In this document: positions 36,011 through 44,532 of the stretch, piece by piece | Position numbering within the stretch: the stretch's first letter is position 1 | Layout of the letters: each line of letters starts with the position of its first letter | The notes under the pieces: generated by a model | The model's database searches: none | What the model was told of the DNA's origin: nothing | Seen by the model: the letters and a program-made list of their open reading frames with translations, nothing else | Position numbers and translations under genes: made by a program | Assembly (NCBI GenBank): GCA_965276715.1 | Contig: OZ255622.1 | Coordinates: 2,294,001-2,358,000, forward strand | Length of the DNA stretch: 64,000 nt | DNA from: CAXTPV01 sp965276715 | GTDB lineage: Bacteria; Pseudomonadota; Alphaproteobacteria; Acetobacterales; Acetobacteraceae | Direction of reading: 5' to 3'

Positions 36011-36943
36011 ATGGACAGGATCACCCCCGAGCAGGCCACCGAGATCGAGCAGGCGCGCGCGCAGCCGGCGACCACGCTGCGCCCGACGGTTCCTGCCGTC
36101 GAGGCGCTGCTGCACCGCGCCCACCCCGTGCTCGACCACGGGTTCGTCCGGGTGCTCGACTACATGGGCGACGACGGCGCGATCGTGCAGGCCGCCCGCG
36201 TGTCCTATGGCCGCGGCACCAGGCGCGTGTCCGAGGACGAGGGACTGATCCGCTACCTGATGCGCCATCGGCACAGCACGCCGTTCGAGATGTGCGAGAT
36301 GAAGTTTCACGTGAAACTTCCGATCTTCGTCGCGCGCCAGTGGATCCGCCACCGGATGGCGAGCGTGAACGAGTATTCCGCCCGCTACTCGGTGCTCGAC
36401 CGCGAGTTCTACCTGCCGGCGCCGGCGCATCTCGCCGCCCAGTCGTCGAGCAACCGCCAGGGCCGCGACGAGGTCCTGGCACCGGACGAGTCCGCGCGCG
36501 TGCTCGACCTGCTGCGCGAGGATGCGACGCGGTCGTACGATCATTATCTCGCGCTGCTCAACGAGGATGAGCAGGGCGAGACGATCGATCCGAACCGGCC
36601 GCGCCTCGCCCGCGAGCTCGCCCGGATCACGCTGACGCTCTCGAGCTACACGCAGTGGTACTGGAAGACGGACCTCCACAACCTGTTCAATTTCCTGGCC
36701 CTGCGCGGCGACAGCCACGCCCAGTACGAGATCCGCGCCTATGCCGAGCCGATGCTCGCGATGGTGCGTGCCTGGGTGCCGATCGCGACCGCCGCGTTCG
36801 AGGATTATCGCCTGGGCGCCTTCACGCTCTCGGGCGCGATGCGGGCGGCGCTCCGGCGCATGATGGCCGGCGAGGCGGTCGAGCAGGCATCGAGCGGTCT
36901 GAGCAAGCGGGAATGGAGCGAGTTCCAGGCCGCCATTCGCTGA
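36011..36943 (+). CDS. thyX: Flavin-dependent thymidylate synthase ThyX
   Basis: This 310-residue FAD enzyme makes dTMP from dUMP using NADPH and methylene-tetrahydrofolate. The ThyX motif RHRMASVNEYSARYS starts at R113, and RHRHSTPFEMCEMKFHVK is the second substrate/FAD block. ATG at 36011 is chosen because GGTAGGGGG precedes it; an in-frame ATG at 35996 lies before that site. It is divergent from ssrA. No thyA is in the window. Confidence 0.96.
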   Translation: MDRITPEQATEIEQARAQPATTLRPTVPAVEALLHRAHPVLDHGFVRVLDYMGDDGAIVQAARVSYGRGTRRVSEDEGLIRYLMRHRHSTPFEMCEMKFHVKLPIFVARQWIRHRMASVNEYSARYSVLDREFYLPAPAHLAAQSSSNRQGRDEVLAPDESARVLDLLREDATRSYDHYLALLNEDEQGETIDPNRPRLARELARITLTLSSYTQWYWKTDLHNLFNFLALRGDSHAQYEIRAYAEPMLAMVRAWVPIATAAFEDYRLGAFTLSGAMRAALRRMMAGEAVEQASSGLSKREWSEFQAAIR

Positions 36944-38032
36944 TCAAGGCGGGTCGGCGAGCTGCGCCCTGACCGCCCGCGCGATCGCCGCGAACGCCCG
37001 GCCCGCCTCGCTGTCGCCGTCCACCGACACGATCGGCGCGCCTTCGTCGCCCGCGCTCCTGATCGACGTCAGCAACGGCACCGCGCCGAGGAACCGCACC
37101 CCGAGCCGGGCGGCCTCGCGCTCGACGCCGCCCTCGCCGAAGATCGCGGTCCGGTGCCCGCAGTTCGGGCAGCAGAATACGCTCATGTTCTCGACGAGCC
37201 CGAGGATGGGCACGTTGGTCCGTCCGAACATGTCGATCCCCCGCCTCGCGTCGACGAGCGCGATGTCCTGCGGCGTCGAGACGATGACGGCGCCGGCGAC
37301 ATCGACGCGCTGCGCCATCGTGAGCTGCACGTCGCCGGTGCCGGGCGGCATGTCGACCACCATCACGTCGAGCGCGGGCCACTCCACCTGGTCCATCAAC
37401 TGCTCGAGGGCTCCCATCACCATCGGGCCGCGCCAGACCATCGCCTGCCGCTCGGGCACCAGGAAGCCCATCGACATGCAGACGATCCCCCAGGCCTGCA
37501 ACGGAATCATCCGCTTGCCGACCACCTCCGGCTTCCGGTCGAGCCCGAGCATCCGCGGCAGGCTCGGCCCGTGGATGTCCGCATCGAGCAACCCGACGCG
37601 CAGGCCGAGGCGCTGCAGTCCGACGGCAAGATTGACCGCGACGGTCGATTTGCCGACGCCGCCCTTGCCGGACGCCACCGCGATGACGTGGCGGACATCG
37701 CCGAGCAGCTTCGGCCTCGCGGTCGGCGGTGCATGCCGGCCGGTGGCCGTCGCGGGCGCGGGAGCCGCCTGGGTGCGGTGCGAGGTCAGGATCACGGTCG
37801 CGCCGGTGACGCCCGGCATGCTTGACGCCATCCGCTCGGCCTCGCGCGCGATCTCCTCGATCGTCTGTCGCTCGTCGCGCGACGAGCGCAGGGTCATCTG
37901 CACCAGGCCGCCGCGCGCAAGCACCGACTCCACCCGGCCGCTGGCGATGATGTCGCCGCCGCCGAACGGGTCTGCGATGCGTGCGAGCGCTGCCCTGATC
38001 CGTTCCGCCAGCACGTCGTCGGGTTCATCCAC
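36944..38032 (-). CDS. apbC: Mrp/ApbC iron-sulfur cluster carrier ATPase
   Basis: This 362-residue protein has an N-terminal MIP18-like domain (about residues 1-85), a Pro/Ala linker, and a P-loop NTPase with the deviant Walker A SGKGGVGKST (about 121-130). The C287-P-N-C290 pair holds a bridging cluster. It carries Fe-S clusters to apo-proteins. GTG at 38032 is the start. It converges on thyX with no gap: its stop begins at the base after the thyX end. Confidence 0.93.
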   Translation of the reverse strand: MDEPDDVLAERIRAALARIADPFGGGDIIASGRVESVLARGGLVQMTLRSSRDERQTIEEIAREAERMASSMPGVTGATVILTSHRTQAAPAPATATGRHAPPTARPKLLGDVRHVIAVASGKGGVGKSTVAVNLAVGLQRLGLRVGLLDADIHGPSLPRMLGLDRKPEVVGKRMIPLQAWGIVCMSMGFLVPERQAMVWRGPMVMGALEQLMDQVEWPALDVMVVDMPPGTGDVQLTMAQRVDVAGAVIVSTPQDIALVDARRGIDMFGRTNVPILGLVENMSVFCCPNCGHRTAIFGEGGVEREAARLGVRFLGAVPLLTSIRSAGDEGAPIVSVDGDSEAGRAFAAIARAVRAQLADPP

Positions 38033-38125
38033 GCGGCTTGATCCTTTCGAGGGCGGCGGGCGCACGACTTGAAGGCGGCCTCCCCTGGCCGCACATCGGC
38101 CGCGAAGCCGCGCTAGGCCAGACAC

Positions 38126-39268
38126 ATGCTCGACATGCCGCTTGATGCAACCAGGACGCGTCCACCGGCGGCAAGGCCGGCGCGGGATCACCGCATCGAC
38201 GCGCTGCGCGGCCTCGCCCTGCTGATGATGTTCGTCGACCATATACCGCAGAACCTGCTGAACCGGTTCACGATGCGGAATATCGGCTTCGCGGACGCGG
38301 CCGAGATCTTCGTCCTTCTCGCCGGCTTCGCGTCGATGCTGGCGTATGGCCGGGCGTTCGAACGATCGGGCTGGCGCGTCGGCCTGGAGCGGATCGGGCG
38401 CCGCATCGTCAAGCTCTATGTCTTCCAGCTCAGCCTGCTGCTGGTCAGCGTGTTCCTGATCCGCACCTGGTCGGGCTATCATCCGACGTCGCCGGACTAT
38501 CTCGAGCCCGAGCTCGCCCACGGTCACCGCCACCTTTGGCGCGCGATCTTCATGCTCGCGCTGCCGGCCAACCTCAACATCCTGCCGCTCTACATCGCGC
38601 TGCTCGCGACCTTCCCGCTGATCTGGGCGCTGATGCGGATCCATCTCGCCGCCGCCCTGGTGCCGAGCTTCCTGCTCTGGCTCGCGGTCAATCTCGATCC
38701 CGCGATCAACGTGCCGAACTGGCTCGATCAGGATGGCTGGTATTTCAATCCGTTCGCGTGGCAGTTCCTGTTCGCGCTCGGCGCCGCCGCCGCGGGCGTG
38801 AGCGTCCGCCGCGGCGGCGATCTGCCGCGCATCGGCGGGCTCGTCGCGATCGCCTGGATCTATCTCGCGCTGTCGGCGCTCGAGGCGTTCCCTTACGGCG
38901 CCTACGGGCTGCCGAGCCTGGCGCCGCTGGTCCTGTCGACGTCCGGCAAGACCTCGCTCGCCCCGCTGCGCCTGCTCGACGTGCTGTCGATCTTCTACCT
39001 CGTCGCGTCGAGCCGGTCGGCGCGGCGCGCCGCCGAGAGCCCGCCGGGCCGCGCGCTCGCGCTGCTGGGCCGGCATTCGCTCGAAGTGTTCACCGCGGGG
39101 ACCTTCGTCGACCTGCTCGGCAAGCTGGCCTTCGATGCGATGGGCCAGGGACTGTTCATGCAGATCGCGGTCAACGGGGCGGGCATCGGCCTGCTGTTCG
39201 CCCTCGCCTTCTGGCTCGACCGCCGAAAGCGCGCCGCCCGCGCCCGGTCGGCCCTGGCGGCCGCATGA
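38126..39268 (+). CDS. opgC: OpgC-domain membrane acyltransferase
   Basis: This 380-residue integral membrane protein has about ten hydrophobic segments. It opens with RIDALRGLALLMMFVDHIPQ and has FADAAEIFVLLAGF, typical of the OpgC family. OpgC adds succinyl groups to periplasmic glucans; whether that is the substrate here is inferred. No glucan synthase gene (opgG/H or ndv) is nearby. Its stop overlaps the start of the SGNH hydrolase gene in ATGA, so the two are co-translated. Confidence 0.88.
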   Translation: MLDMPLDATRTRPPAARPARDHRIDALRGLALLMMFVDHIPQNLLNRFTMRNIGFADAAEIFVLLAGFASMLAYGRAFERSGWRVGLERIGRRIVKLYVFQLSLLLVSVFLIRTWSGYHPTSPDYLEPELAHGHRHLWRAIFMLALPANLNILPLYIALLATFPLIWALMRIHLAAALVPSFLLWLAVNLDPAINVPNWLDQDGWYFNPFAWQFLFALGAAAAGVSVRRGGDLPRIGGLVAIAWIYLALSALEAFPYGAYGLPSLAPLVLSTSGKTSLAPLRLLDVLSIFYLVASSRSARRAAESPPGRALALLGRHSLEVFTAGTFVDLLGKLAFDAMGQGLFMQIAVNGAGIGLLFALAFWLDRRKRAARARSALAAA

Positions 39269-39882
39269 GCGGTCTCCGGCGGACCGCGCGGCGTCGCGCC
39301 GGGGGCGAAACGCTCCGGATCACGACGTTCGGCTCCTCGACGACGGAGGGCTACGGCGCGAGCGATCCTCACGCGACCGGCTATCCGCCACGCATGCGCG
39401 ACGCGCTTGCGCTCCGGTTCCCGGCCGGGATCGAGCTGATCAACCGCGGCGTGTCGGGCGAGAACATCGACGGCATGGAAGTGCGGATCGGCGCCGTGGT
39501 CGAGGACGCGCCGGATCTTGTCATCTGGCAGGCCGGCAGCAACGACGGTCCGCAGGGCGTGCCGCTCGCGCGCTTCGAGCGGATCATGCGCGACGGCATC
39601 GAACGCGTGGGCGCGACCGGCGCCGACCTGGTCCTGATGGAGCCGCAATATTGTTCGGTGCTCGAGGCGGACCCTGCCTTTCCGCCGTTCCTCGACAGCG
39701 TTCGCGCGCTGGGGCGGCGCTCGGCGCTTCCCGTGTTTCCGCGCTACGCGCTGATGCGCACCTGGAGCCTCGAGACCGGCCGAGGGATCGACGGTCTGTC
39801 CCCGGATGGCATGCACATGGACGACACGGGCTACCGGCTGCTCGGCGAGGCGGTCGCCGCCTTCATCCTGGCACGCGCGTGA
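39265..39882 (+). CDS. SGNH/GDSL-family hydrolase
   Basis: This 205-residue SGNH hydrolase has block I TFGSSTTEGYG (Ser nucleophile), the Gly of block II in NRGVSGENI, block III AGSND and block V DGMHMDDTGYRLLGE (Asp/His). It has no clear signal peptide. Coupling to the OpgC acyltransferase suggests it removes or moves acyl groups on the same glycan; this is inference. Its last 20 bases overlap the convergent D-aminopeptidase gene. Confidence 0.87.
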   Translation: MSGLRRTARRRAGGETLRITTFGSSTTEGYGASDPHATGYPPRMRDALALRFPAGIELINRGVSGENIDGMEVRIGAVVEDAPDLVIWQAGSNDGPQGVPLARFERIMRDGIERVGATGADLVLMEPQYCSVLEADPAFPPFLDSVRALGRRSALPVFPRYALMRTWSLETGRGIDGLSPDGMHMDDTGYRLLGEAVAAFILARA

Positions 39883-41383
39883 ACACCAGCCGACGCGCGA
39901 GCCAGCATCCCACCTGCGCGCCGTCCACACGCCCGTCCGCGCCGCGTGTGAAGGCGAGCGTCCAATCCCCGGGCGCCCCGAAATCGAGCGCGCGAGGACA
40001 GGGGAGCAGCCAGAGGTCCGGCCCGAAGGGCACCATCGCCTGCATCGTGCCGCGTCCGAGGAAACCCGAGAATGCCCCGTGCAGGACGCCGCCCGCCGAC
40101 ACGCAGGTCAGATCGGCCCCGAGTTCGGCGCAGTGGAACACGCCTTCGACGTCTCGTGAGGACGACCCTTCGACCGCGACCAGCGCGGTCGACTGGTTCT
40201 CGCCGGGCCGGTCCATCCACACCGCGCCCGCCTCGCTGCGAAGCCGGACCGATGAGCCCGCCCCGAGCAGTTCGGGACTGGTCGCGTAGAACAGCCGCGT
40301 CCCGTCGGCATCCTGACCGATCCGCACCGCGAGCCCCGTCTCGGGCTCCCGGTATCGCCCCGCGCGCATCCCGTCCGCCGGCCTCGCCGCCTCCACCGAC
40401 GCAACCACCCCGCCCAGCACGTCGAGTGCGGCTGCCCGCGCGTCCGCCATGTGGTTGAACATCACCACCACCGAGACGCGATGCTCCGGCAGGTAGGCCC
40501 GGAAGCTCCGCCAACCGCGCAGGCCGCCACCATGGCTGAACGCCGGATGGCCGAGCAGCGACACACGACTCAGCCCGAACCCGTAGACGGCGGGGGCACC
40601 GCCACGAAACGACGTCGGCGGCGTCAACCGGCTGTAGAGCGCGTCGCCCCGATCGACGGCCAGCTCCCACGCGATCATGTCGTCGAGGCTTGCCGCGAGC
40701 CCGGCATCGCCCGTCCAGCGGATCCGGTTGATCGCCGGCCGAAAACCGTTCGCGACCGATCCCTCGTAGCCCACCGTTCCGTCTCGGACCCGACCGGTCT
40801 GCGGATTGAGCCCGGCCGCCCGCATGCCGATCCGGTCGAGCACGTGCGAGCGCAGCAGCTCGTCGAACGACCGGTCGAGCCGCCGTTCCAGGATGTCGGA
40901 CATGATCCGGAAGTTCTGGTTGGCGTAGGAGTATCGCGTGCCAGGCTCGAATTGCAGCGTTCGCGTCCGGCCGATCAAACGCCGTGCGTCCTCGTCGTCG
41001 AACCGTCCCTCCGCCGGCGCACCGCACAGCATCGCGGCCGCCCAGTAGTCCCGCAGCCCCGACTGGTTGTGACAAAGGTCGAGCACGCCGGGTGCGGATT
41101 GCGTCAGATCCGGCAACGCCCGCCGGACGTCCTCGTCCAGCAATGTCGGATCATCGAAACGATCGAGCAGCAACGCGCATGTGAACTGCTTGGTGATCGA
41201 GCACATCAGGAACGGCGTCGCCGGCGTGAACGCGAGCCGCGCGTCGGCGTCCGCCCATCCCCAGGCATGCCGCGCCAGGATCTCGCCGCGTCGAAGCACG
41301 GCGACGGCACCGCCCGGGCCGGCATAGCGGTCGGGCAACGCGTTCACGACGTCATCGAGCCTCATGTCCATCGCATTAACCAC
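39863..41383 (-). CDS. dap: D-aminopeptidase (beta-lactamase-like, family S12)
   Basis: This 506-residue serine peptidase has catalytic S62 and K65 in SITK, Y153 and N155 in YAN, and a HGG motif near residue 284. The numbering and length fit the Brucella/Ochrobactrum D-aminopeptidase, which frees N-terminal D-amino acids. An N-terminal penicillin-binding fold is followed by two beta-barrel domains. ATGs at 41383 and 41371 are both possible. There is no signal peptide, so it is probably cytoplasmic. Confidence 0.88.
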   Translation of the reverse strand: MVNAMDMRLDDVVNALPDRYAGPGGAVAVLRRGEILARHAWGWADADARLAFTPATPFLMCSITKQFTCALLLDRFDDPTLLDEDVRRALPDLTQSAPGVLDLCHNQSGLRDYWAAAMLCGAPAEGRFDDEDARRLIGRTRTLQFEPGTRYSYANQNFRIMSDILERRLDRSFDELLRSHVLDRIGMRAAGLNPQTGRVRDGTVGYEGSVANGFRPAINRIRWTGDAGLAASLDDMIAWELAVDRGDALYSRLTPPTSFRGGAPAVYGFGLSRVSLLGHPAFSHGGGLRGWRSFRAYLPEHRVSVVVMFNHMADARAAALDVLGGVVASVEAARPADGMRAGRYREPETGLAVRIGQDADGTRLFYATSPELLGAGSSVRLRSEAGAVWMDRPGENQSTALVAVEGSSSRDVEGVFHCAELGADLTCVSAGGVLHGAFSGFLGRGTMQAMVPFGPDLWLLPCPRALDFGAPGDWTLAFTRGADGRVDGAQVGCWLARRLVFTRVPG

Positions 41384-41457
41384 CTCTTCAGTCCTTCGAA
41401 GCCATCATCATCGGCGGTGAAAATCACCGTGGTTCGGAAAAGCCGGAGGGTCCACCC

Positions 41458-41856
41458 ATGGCCGGGTTGGGATTGCGCCTCACGAGCGGCGACAAGCTCG
41501 TCATCAACGGTGCCGCGATTCATTTCGTCACGGGTGCGGACATCCGTCTCGCCAACAAGGCGCGCTTCCTCTTCGGCCGTCAGATCATGGCCCCCGGCGA
41601 TGCCGACACACCCGCCCGGCGCATCTACTTCGCGCTCCAGAACGCGTATGTCGGCGAATCCGACGAACGCGAGGCCGCCTTGCGAGAGGCCGCCTGTTAC
41701 ATCGAGATGTTCCACGCCGAGACCACCTCGCCCCTGGCCCGGGGCCTGCTCGAGCAGGCCTTGCGGGCCGCGGTGGCCGGCGAATGCTACCAGGCCTTGA
41801 AACTGGCGCGACGTATTGTGGCGCATGAAGACGCCGTGTTCGCCAGGACCACGTAA
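41458..41856 (+). CDS. flbT: Flagellin synthesis regulator FlbT
   Basis: This 132-residue FlbT has the signature GDKLVINGAA, ADIRLANKARFLFGRQIM and RRIYFALQNAYVG. In Caulobacter FlbT binds the 5' leader of flagellin mRNA and restrains translation until the hook is complete. It is the first gene of a filament cluster; the 63-base gap to the flagellin gene contains that gene's leader and ribosome site. Confidence 0.95.
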   Translation: MAGLGLRLTSGDKLVINGAAIHFVTGADIRLANKARFLFGRQIMAPGDADTPARRIYFALQNAYVGESDEREAALREAACYIEMFHAETTSPLARGLLEQALRAAVAGECYQALKLARRIVAHEDAVFARTT

Positions 41857-41919
41857 ACCTTTCTCTAACACTCCCATGATCAACTCCGTCTCGGCAAACA
41901 GCCCCAACGGAGAAAACCC

Positions 41920-43200
41920 ATGTTCTCGATCAACACCAACAACGCCTCGATGGCGGCTCTCGAATCGTTGCGCATGACGAATTCCGAGCTGACGATGACA
42001 CAGAACGCCGTCTCGACCGGCCTGTCCGTCTCCAAGGCGTCCGACAATCCGGCCGTCTACGCGATTGCCCAGCAGATGGACGGCAACATCGCCGGCCTCA
42101 GCGCCGTCTCGAACGGCCTCGCTTTCGGCTCGTCCGTCGTCGGCACCGCGCTGTCGGCGACGACCAGCATCATCTCGACGCTGCAGACCCTGCAGAACTC
42201 CATCACCGCCGCCGGCACCAGCGGCATCAATCTCGGCACGATGCAGACGTCGGTCGCCCAGGCTCTGAACCAGGTCAATCTCTATGCGCGGGATTCGACG
42301 TTCCAGGGTGTGAACCTGCTCACGTCGCAGGCCGACGGCGGCACGTCGGTGGCGACCGCGACGATGTCCATCGTCGACGGCCTCCAGGGCACGACCCTCA
42401 ACGTCGCCAACCAGGCCGCGGCGACCAAGCCGGGTGCGGTCACCTTGACGGACGCCCTCGGCTTGACGTCGGCGATGTCCGCGAACGGCTCCGTCATCGC
42501 GACCGGCGCCGCTGGCACCGGACAGGTGACCCAGAACATCCTCACCGGCAATTCCAGCGGCCAGAACATCGGCGTCGGCTCCACCCTCGTCGCCGGCAGC
42601 TTCGCCAACGGCAAGAACGTCGTCATCACCAACGGCGACAACACGACGACGACCTTCGAGTTCGACGCATCCGGCACTGCGCCGACCGCCGCGAACACGT
42701 CTGGCGCCACGGCCAACAAGACCGTCGTGGTGACCGTCAACACCGCGACCGAATCGTCCAACCAGATGGTCGGCGACCTCGTCAACGCGATGAACCAGAA
42801 CGGCTACAGCGCCGCCGTCCAGAACGACGGCTCCATCAACGTCACCGGTCAGGGCCTTACCGGCTTCACCAGCAGCGTCACCGGCCTCACTGCGGCGTCC
42901 GGTGCCGCGACCGCCCTCAGCGCCGGCCAGTCCGCCGTCACCACCATCCAGGCCGCCATCAAGTCGATGACCAGCATCGCCGACTCGCTGGGCTACACCT
43001 CGCAGCAGATCACCGGCGTGCAGAGCTTCACCAGCAACCTCAGCGACGCGCTCACCTCGGGCGTCGGCGCGCTGACCGACGCCGATCTGTCGGCGGAAAG
43101 TGCCAAGCTCACCTCGCTGCAGACCAAGCAGCAGCTCGCGATCCAGTCGCTCTCGATCGCGAACTCGCAGTCCCAGTCGATCCTGTCCCTGTTCAGGTAA
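41920..43200 (+). CDS. fliC: Flagellin
   Basis: This 426-residue filament protein has a conserved N-terminal D0/D1 region (MFSINTNNASMAALESL, VSTGLSVSKASDNPAVYAIAQQM). A Thr/Ser/Gly/Asn-rich variable centre spans about residues 160-330. The C-terminal D1/D0 helices (SLGYTSQQITGVQSF, QTKQQLAIQSLSIANSQSQSILSLF) close it. GGAGAAAA precedes the ATG. The Ser/Thr-rich centre provides sites for O-glycosylation. flbT and flaF flank it. Confidence 0.96.
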   Translation: MFSINTNNASMAALESLRMTNSELTMTQNAVSTGLSVSKASDNPAVYAIAQQMDGNIAGLSAVSNGLAFGSSVVGTALSATTSIISTLQTLQNSITAAGTSGINLGTMQTSVAQALNQVNLYARDSTFQGVNLLTSQADGGTSVATATMSIVDGLQGTTLNVANQAAATKPGAVTLTDALGLTSAMSANGSVIATGAAGTGQVTQNILTGNSSGQNIGVGSTLVAGSFANGKNVVITNGDNTTTTFEFDASGTAPTAANTSGATANKTVVVTVNTATESSNQMVGDLVNAMNQNGYSAAVQNDGSINVTGQGLTGFTSSVTGLTAASGAATALSAGQSAVTTIQAAIKSMTSIADSLGYTSQQITGVQSFTSNLSDALTSGVGALTDADLSAESAKLTSLQTKQQLAIQSLSIANSQSQSILSLFR

Positions 43201-43207
43201 CGCCAGC

Positions 43208-43231
43208 GGACCGGGCGCTCACGCCCGGTCC
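43208..43231 (+). terminator. Hairpin between flagellin gene and flaF
   Basis: GGACCGGGCG at 43208-43217 and CGCCCGGTCC at 43222-43231 form a perfect 10-bp stem with a CTCA loop, followed by a T-rich CGTCCCTTTCTC. It could end most flagellin transcripts while letting some read through into flaF, or it could stabilise the abundant flagellin mRNA. Confidence 0.7.
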
Positions 43232-43257
43232 GTCCCTTTCTCGGGAGAGCTCGTCGA

Positions 43258-43662
43258 ATGAATTACGGACAGGCAGAATATGGTCGCAGGACAGCCGGCT
43301 CGCTCGAGCCGCGCGAGGTGGAAGCGGCCGCCTTCGTCTTCGTCAACCGTCTGCTCCAGGAAGCCGGCACCGCGTCGGAACGAATCAAGGCGCTGCACAG
43401 AAACCACAAGCTCTGGTCGCTTCTCGTCACCGACGTCGGCCTCACCGGCAACGAATTGCCGCCGATCCTCAAGAAGGATCTCGTTTCGGTCGGCGCCTGG
43501 TCGATGTCGTACAGCATCGCGGCAATGAGTCAGGACAGGCCGATCCAGCCGCTCGTCGACATCAACAACGACATGGTGGAGGCTCTCCGTCCGCGCGTCG
43601 CGGCGCCAGCCTCCACGGTCTCCGCCGGGTCCGTGTCGTGTCGCGTCGAAGTTGCGATCTGA
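43258..43662 (+). CDS. flaF: Flagellar biosynthesis regulator FlaF
   Basis: This 134-residue FlaF contains LEPREVEAAAFVFVNRLL, NHKLWSLLVTDV and GAWSMSYS, typical of the family. FlaF acts with FlbT to promote flagellin secretion and translation. The ATG at 43258 is preceded by GGGAGAG. The family ends near the MVEALRP segment; the Ala/Ser-rich tail of about 25 residues here is variable. Confidence 0.93.
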   Translation: MNYGQAEYGRRTAGSLEPREVEAAAFVFVNRLLQEAGTASERIKALHRNHKLWSLLVTDVGLTGNELPPILKKDLVSVGAWSMSYSIAAMSQDRPIQPLVDINNDMVEALRPRVAAPASTVSAGSVSCRVEVAI

Positions 43663-43684
43663 CGCGATCGTCCGGTCGCCCGAC

Positions 43685-44482
43685 ATGAGCGGCTCCGTCG
43701 GCCTCCCGCCGATTCCGGTCTATCTCTCGATCATCAAGAACGAGACGACGGCGGTGACCAAATCCGAGGCCGCTGATGTCGCGGCACAAGCGGCCGTCGG
43801 TCATTTCACGCAAGCGGCCCCGGCGCTCAAGACCCCGCAGGCTCTGCTGGGCGACTACCGCTCGCTTTCCGTCGTTCTCGGTGCCTTCGGCATGTCGTCC
43901 ATGATCGGCCAGACCGCCATCATCAAGGACCTCATGACCCAGGACCCGACATCCAGCACGTCGCTCGCCAAGAAGTCCGGTAACGCGCTCTGGCAACGCT
44001 TCGCCCAGCAGATGTCCGGCTGGACCGCCACCTCGACGCCGCTGATGTCCAAGACCAACGTCTCCGCCATATCCAAACAGTATCTGACGAACCAGTTCGA
44101 AACCAGGCAGGGCAGCGCGACCCCGGGCATGCAGCAGGCCCTCTATTTCACCCGCACCGCGAGTTCCGCGAGCAGCCTGAACGCCCTGATGTCCGACCCG
44201 ACCCAGCTCAACGTCGTCGAAACGGTCCTCGGACTGGATCCGACCCAGTTCGGCGCGCTCGACTTCACCGAACAGCAAAGCATCCTCCAGAAGGACGTCA
44301 ATCTCAAGCAGTTCAGCACACCCGCGGGAATCCAGCGCTACGCCGAGCAGTATCTCGCGATCACCGAGGTCAGCCCGCCATCCGTCGCCCAGACCTTCAC
44401 GACGGCGAGCCTGTTCGGCTCCGGCAGCACGAACGATAGCCTCCTGCAGATCATCGGCAATAGCCTCTCCACCCAGGCGTGA
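43685..44482 (+). CDS. DUF1217 flagellar-associated protein
   Basis: This is a 265-residue, helix-rich secreted-type protein. It has YLSIIKNETTAVTKSEAADVA, FGMSSMIGQTAIIKDLMTQDP and long NQFETRQG-like segments, the pattern of DUF1217 proteins found in alphaproteobacterial flagellar loci. Its exact role in filament or rod assembly is not established. ATG at 43685 is chosen over one at 43652, which lies inside flaF. Confidence 0.8.
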   Translation: MSGSVGLPPIPVYLSIIKNETTAVTKSEAADVAAQAAVGHFTQAAPALKTPQALLGDYRSLSVVLGAFGMSSMIGQTAIIKDLMTQDPTSSTSLAKKSGNALWQRFAQQMSGWTATSTPLMSKTNVSAISKQYLTNQFETRQGSATPGMQQALYFTRTASSASSLNALMSDPTQLNVVETVLGLDPTQFGALDFTEQQSILQKDVNLKQFSTPAGIQRYAEQYLAITEVSPPSVAQTFTTASLFGSGSTNDSLLQIIGNSLSTQA

Positions 44483-44486
44483 CCCG

Positions 44487-44515
44487 TTGACCGTAACGTT
44501 CAAGTAACGTAAATC
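44487..44515 (+). promoter_or_regulatory. Possible promoter before the TPR-glycosyltransferase gene
   Basis: A TTGACC (44487-44492) is followed after 17 bases by TAAATC (44510-44515), in the AT-richer 50-base gap after the DUF1217 gene. The -35 element is good and the -10 element is weak. A separate transcript for the glycosyltransferase would start near 44522. Confidence 0.3.
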
Positions 44516-44532
44516 GTCGAGATGCGGTGCGG

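Noticed and set aside
36944..39076. Possible very long Mrp protein extending to 39076
   Set aside because: The extra upstream part is antisense to opgC and lacks motifs. The real protein begins at the GTG at 38032, before the MIP18-like domain.
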